Positions 14,742 through 14,967 of a stretch of DNA of 14,967 bases are shown here, one piece after another. The notes below the pieces were generated by a model. That model saw nothing but the letters and a program-made list of their open reading frames with translations. It was not told the DNA's origin and ran no database searches. Location of the stretch: positions 1 through 14,967 of the forward strand of contig DRQI01000323.1 of the NCBI GenBank assembly GCA_011330545.1, in the 5' to 3' direction. Numbering within the stretch: position 1 is the first letter of the stretch; each line of letters opens with the position of its first letter. The stretch is from Flavobacteriia bacterium. Its GTDB lineage: Bacteria; Bacteroidota; Bacteroidia; Flavobacteriales; Flavobacteriaceae. The translations under genes were made by a program, and so were the position numbers.

Positions 14742-14967
14742 ATGATAGAATCATTAGTAGGTAATGTTCCGTATATTGTTATAGTACTAATACTTTTATT
14801 TGCGGCGGCATTTATAGTAAAACAGCAAACAGCTGTAATTGTAGAGCGTTTTGGTAAATATCAAAGCATACGCCATGCCGGGTTGCAATTTAAAATTCCA
14901 TTAATAGACAGAATTGCGGGAAGGATTAGCCTTAAAATTCAACAATTAGACGTCATTGTTGAAACCA
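14742..14967 (+). CDS. SPFH/band-7 (stomatin-like) protein, N-terminal part (cut by window edge)
   Basis: ATG at 14742 opens a frame of 75 codons to the right edge. Residues about 10-27 are one membrane helix (YIVIVLILLFAAAFIVK). The start of an SPFH domain follows directly: QQTAVIVERFGKYQSIRHAGLQF, then IPLIDRIAGRISLKIQQLDVIVET. This matches the stomatin/QmcA-type members, which form large oligomeric rings in membrane microdomains and often work with membrane proteases such as FtsH or with an NfeD partner. Any NfeD gene would be outside the window. The promoter at 14681-14711 supports the start. The family call is firm; the subfamily needs the rest of the protein. Confidence 0.9.
   Translation, partial: MIESLVGNVPYIVIVLILLFAAAFIVKQQTAVIVERFGKYQSIRHAGLQFKIPLIDRIAGRISLKIQQLDVIVET

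Overview
The window looks like chromosomal DNA of a low-GC Bacteroidota, most likely a Flavobacteriaceae member. Three things point there: the gene families (DUF4175 giant envelope protein, PorE-like OmpA/PD40 protein, Skp-like lipoprotein, alpha-2-macroglobulin lipoprotein); promoter boxes of the Bacteroidota type (TAnnTTTG at -7, in several cases with TTG about 20 bases upstream); and the absence of clear Shine-Dalgarno sequences before most starts. No rRNA, tRNA, CRISPR array, transposase or prophage gene is visible.

Left part (1-1937): the 5' part of an alpha-2-macroglobulin-type lipoprotein gene runs off the left edge on the minus strand. A 268-base divergent gap with nested inverted repeats follows, then a small uncharacterised lipoprotein gene and a DoxX-family membrane protein gene with its own promoter. 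The doxX gene and the next gene converge on a 67-base inverted repeat.

Middle (1938-4263, minus strand): an OmpA-family protein (signal peptide, PD40 propeller, CarboxypepD_reg-like domain, peptidoglycan-binding OmpA domain) and a Skp/OmpH-like coiled-coil lipoprotein, separated by an intrinsic terminator.

Core operon (4507-12624, minus strand, read right to left): DUF4175 protein, an unrecognised 466-residue exported protein, ybeY, mnmG and a class I methyltransferase. From memory of flavobacterial genomes, DUF4175-ybeY-mnmG-methyltransferase is a recurring order; the 466-residue gene looks like a lineage-specific addition. mnmG is flanked by two near-perfect parS (ParB-binding) sites, 5437-5452 and 7367-7382. 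This is the strongest unexpected signal and suggests that the segment is part of the chromosome's centromere-like, probably origin-proximal, region.

Right part (12625-14967): gltX is divergent from the DUF4175 operon across a 68-base gap whose two -7 boxes are arranged as mirror images. Next come a small membrane-anchored protein of unknown function and the start of an SPFH/band-7 gene cut by the right edge.

Functionally the window mixes translation genes (gltX, mnmG, ybeY) with envelope genes. I found no convincing new defence, mobile or biosynthetic system; the parS pair, the mirrored promoter and the 466-residue orphan deserve the second look.
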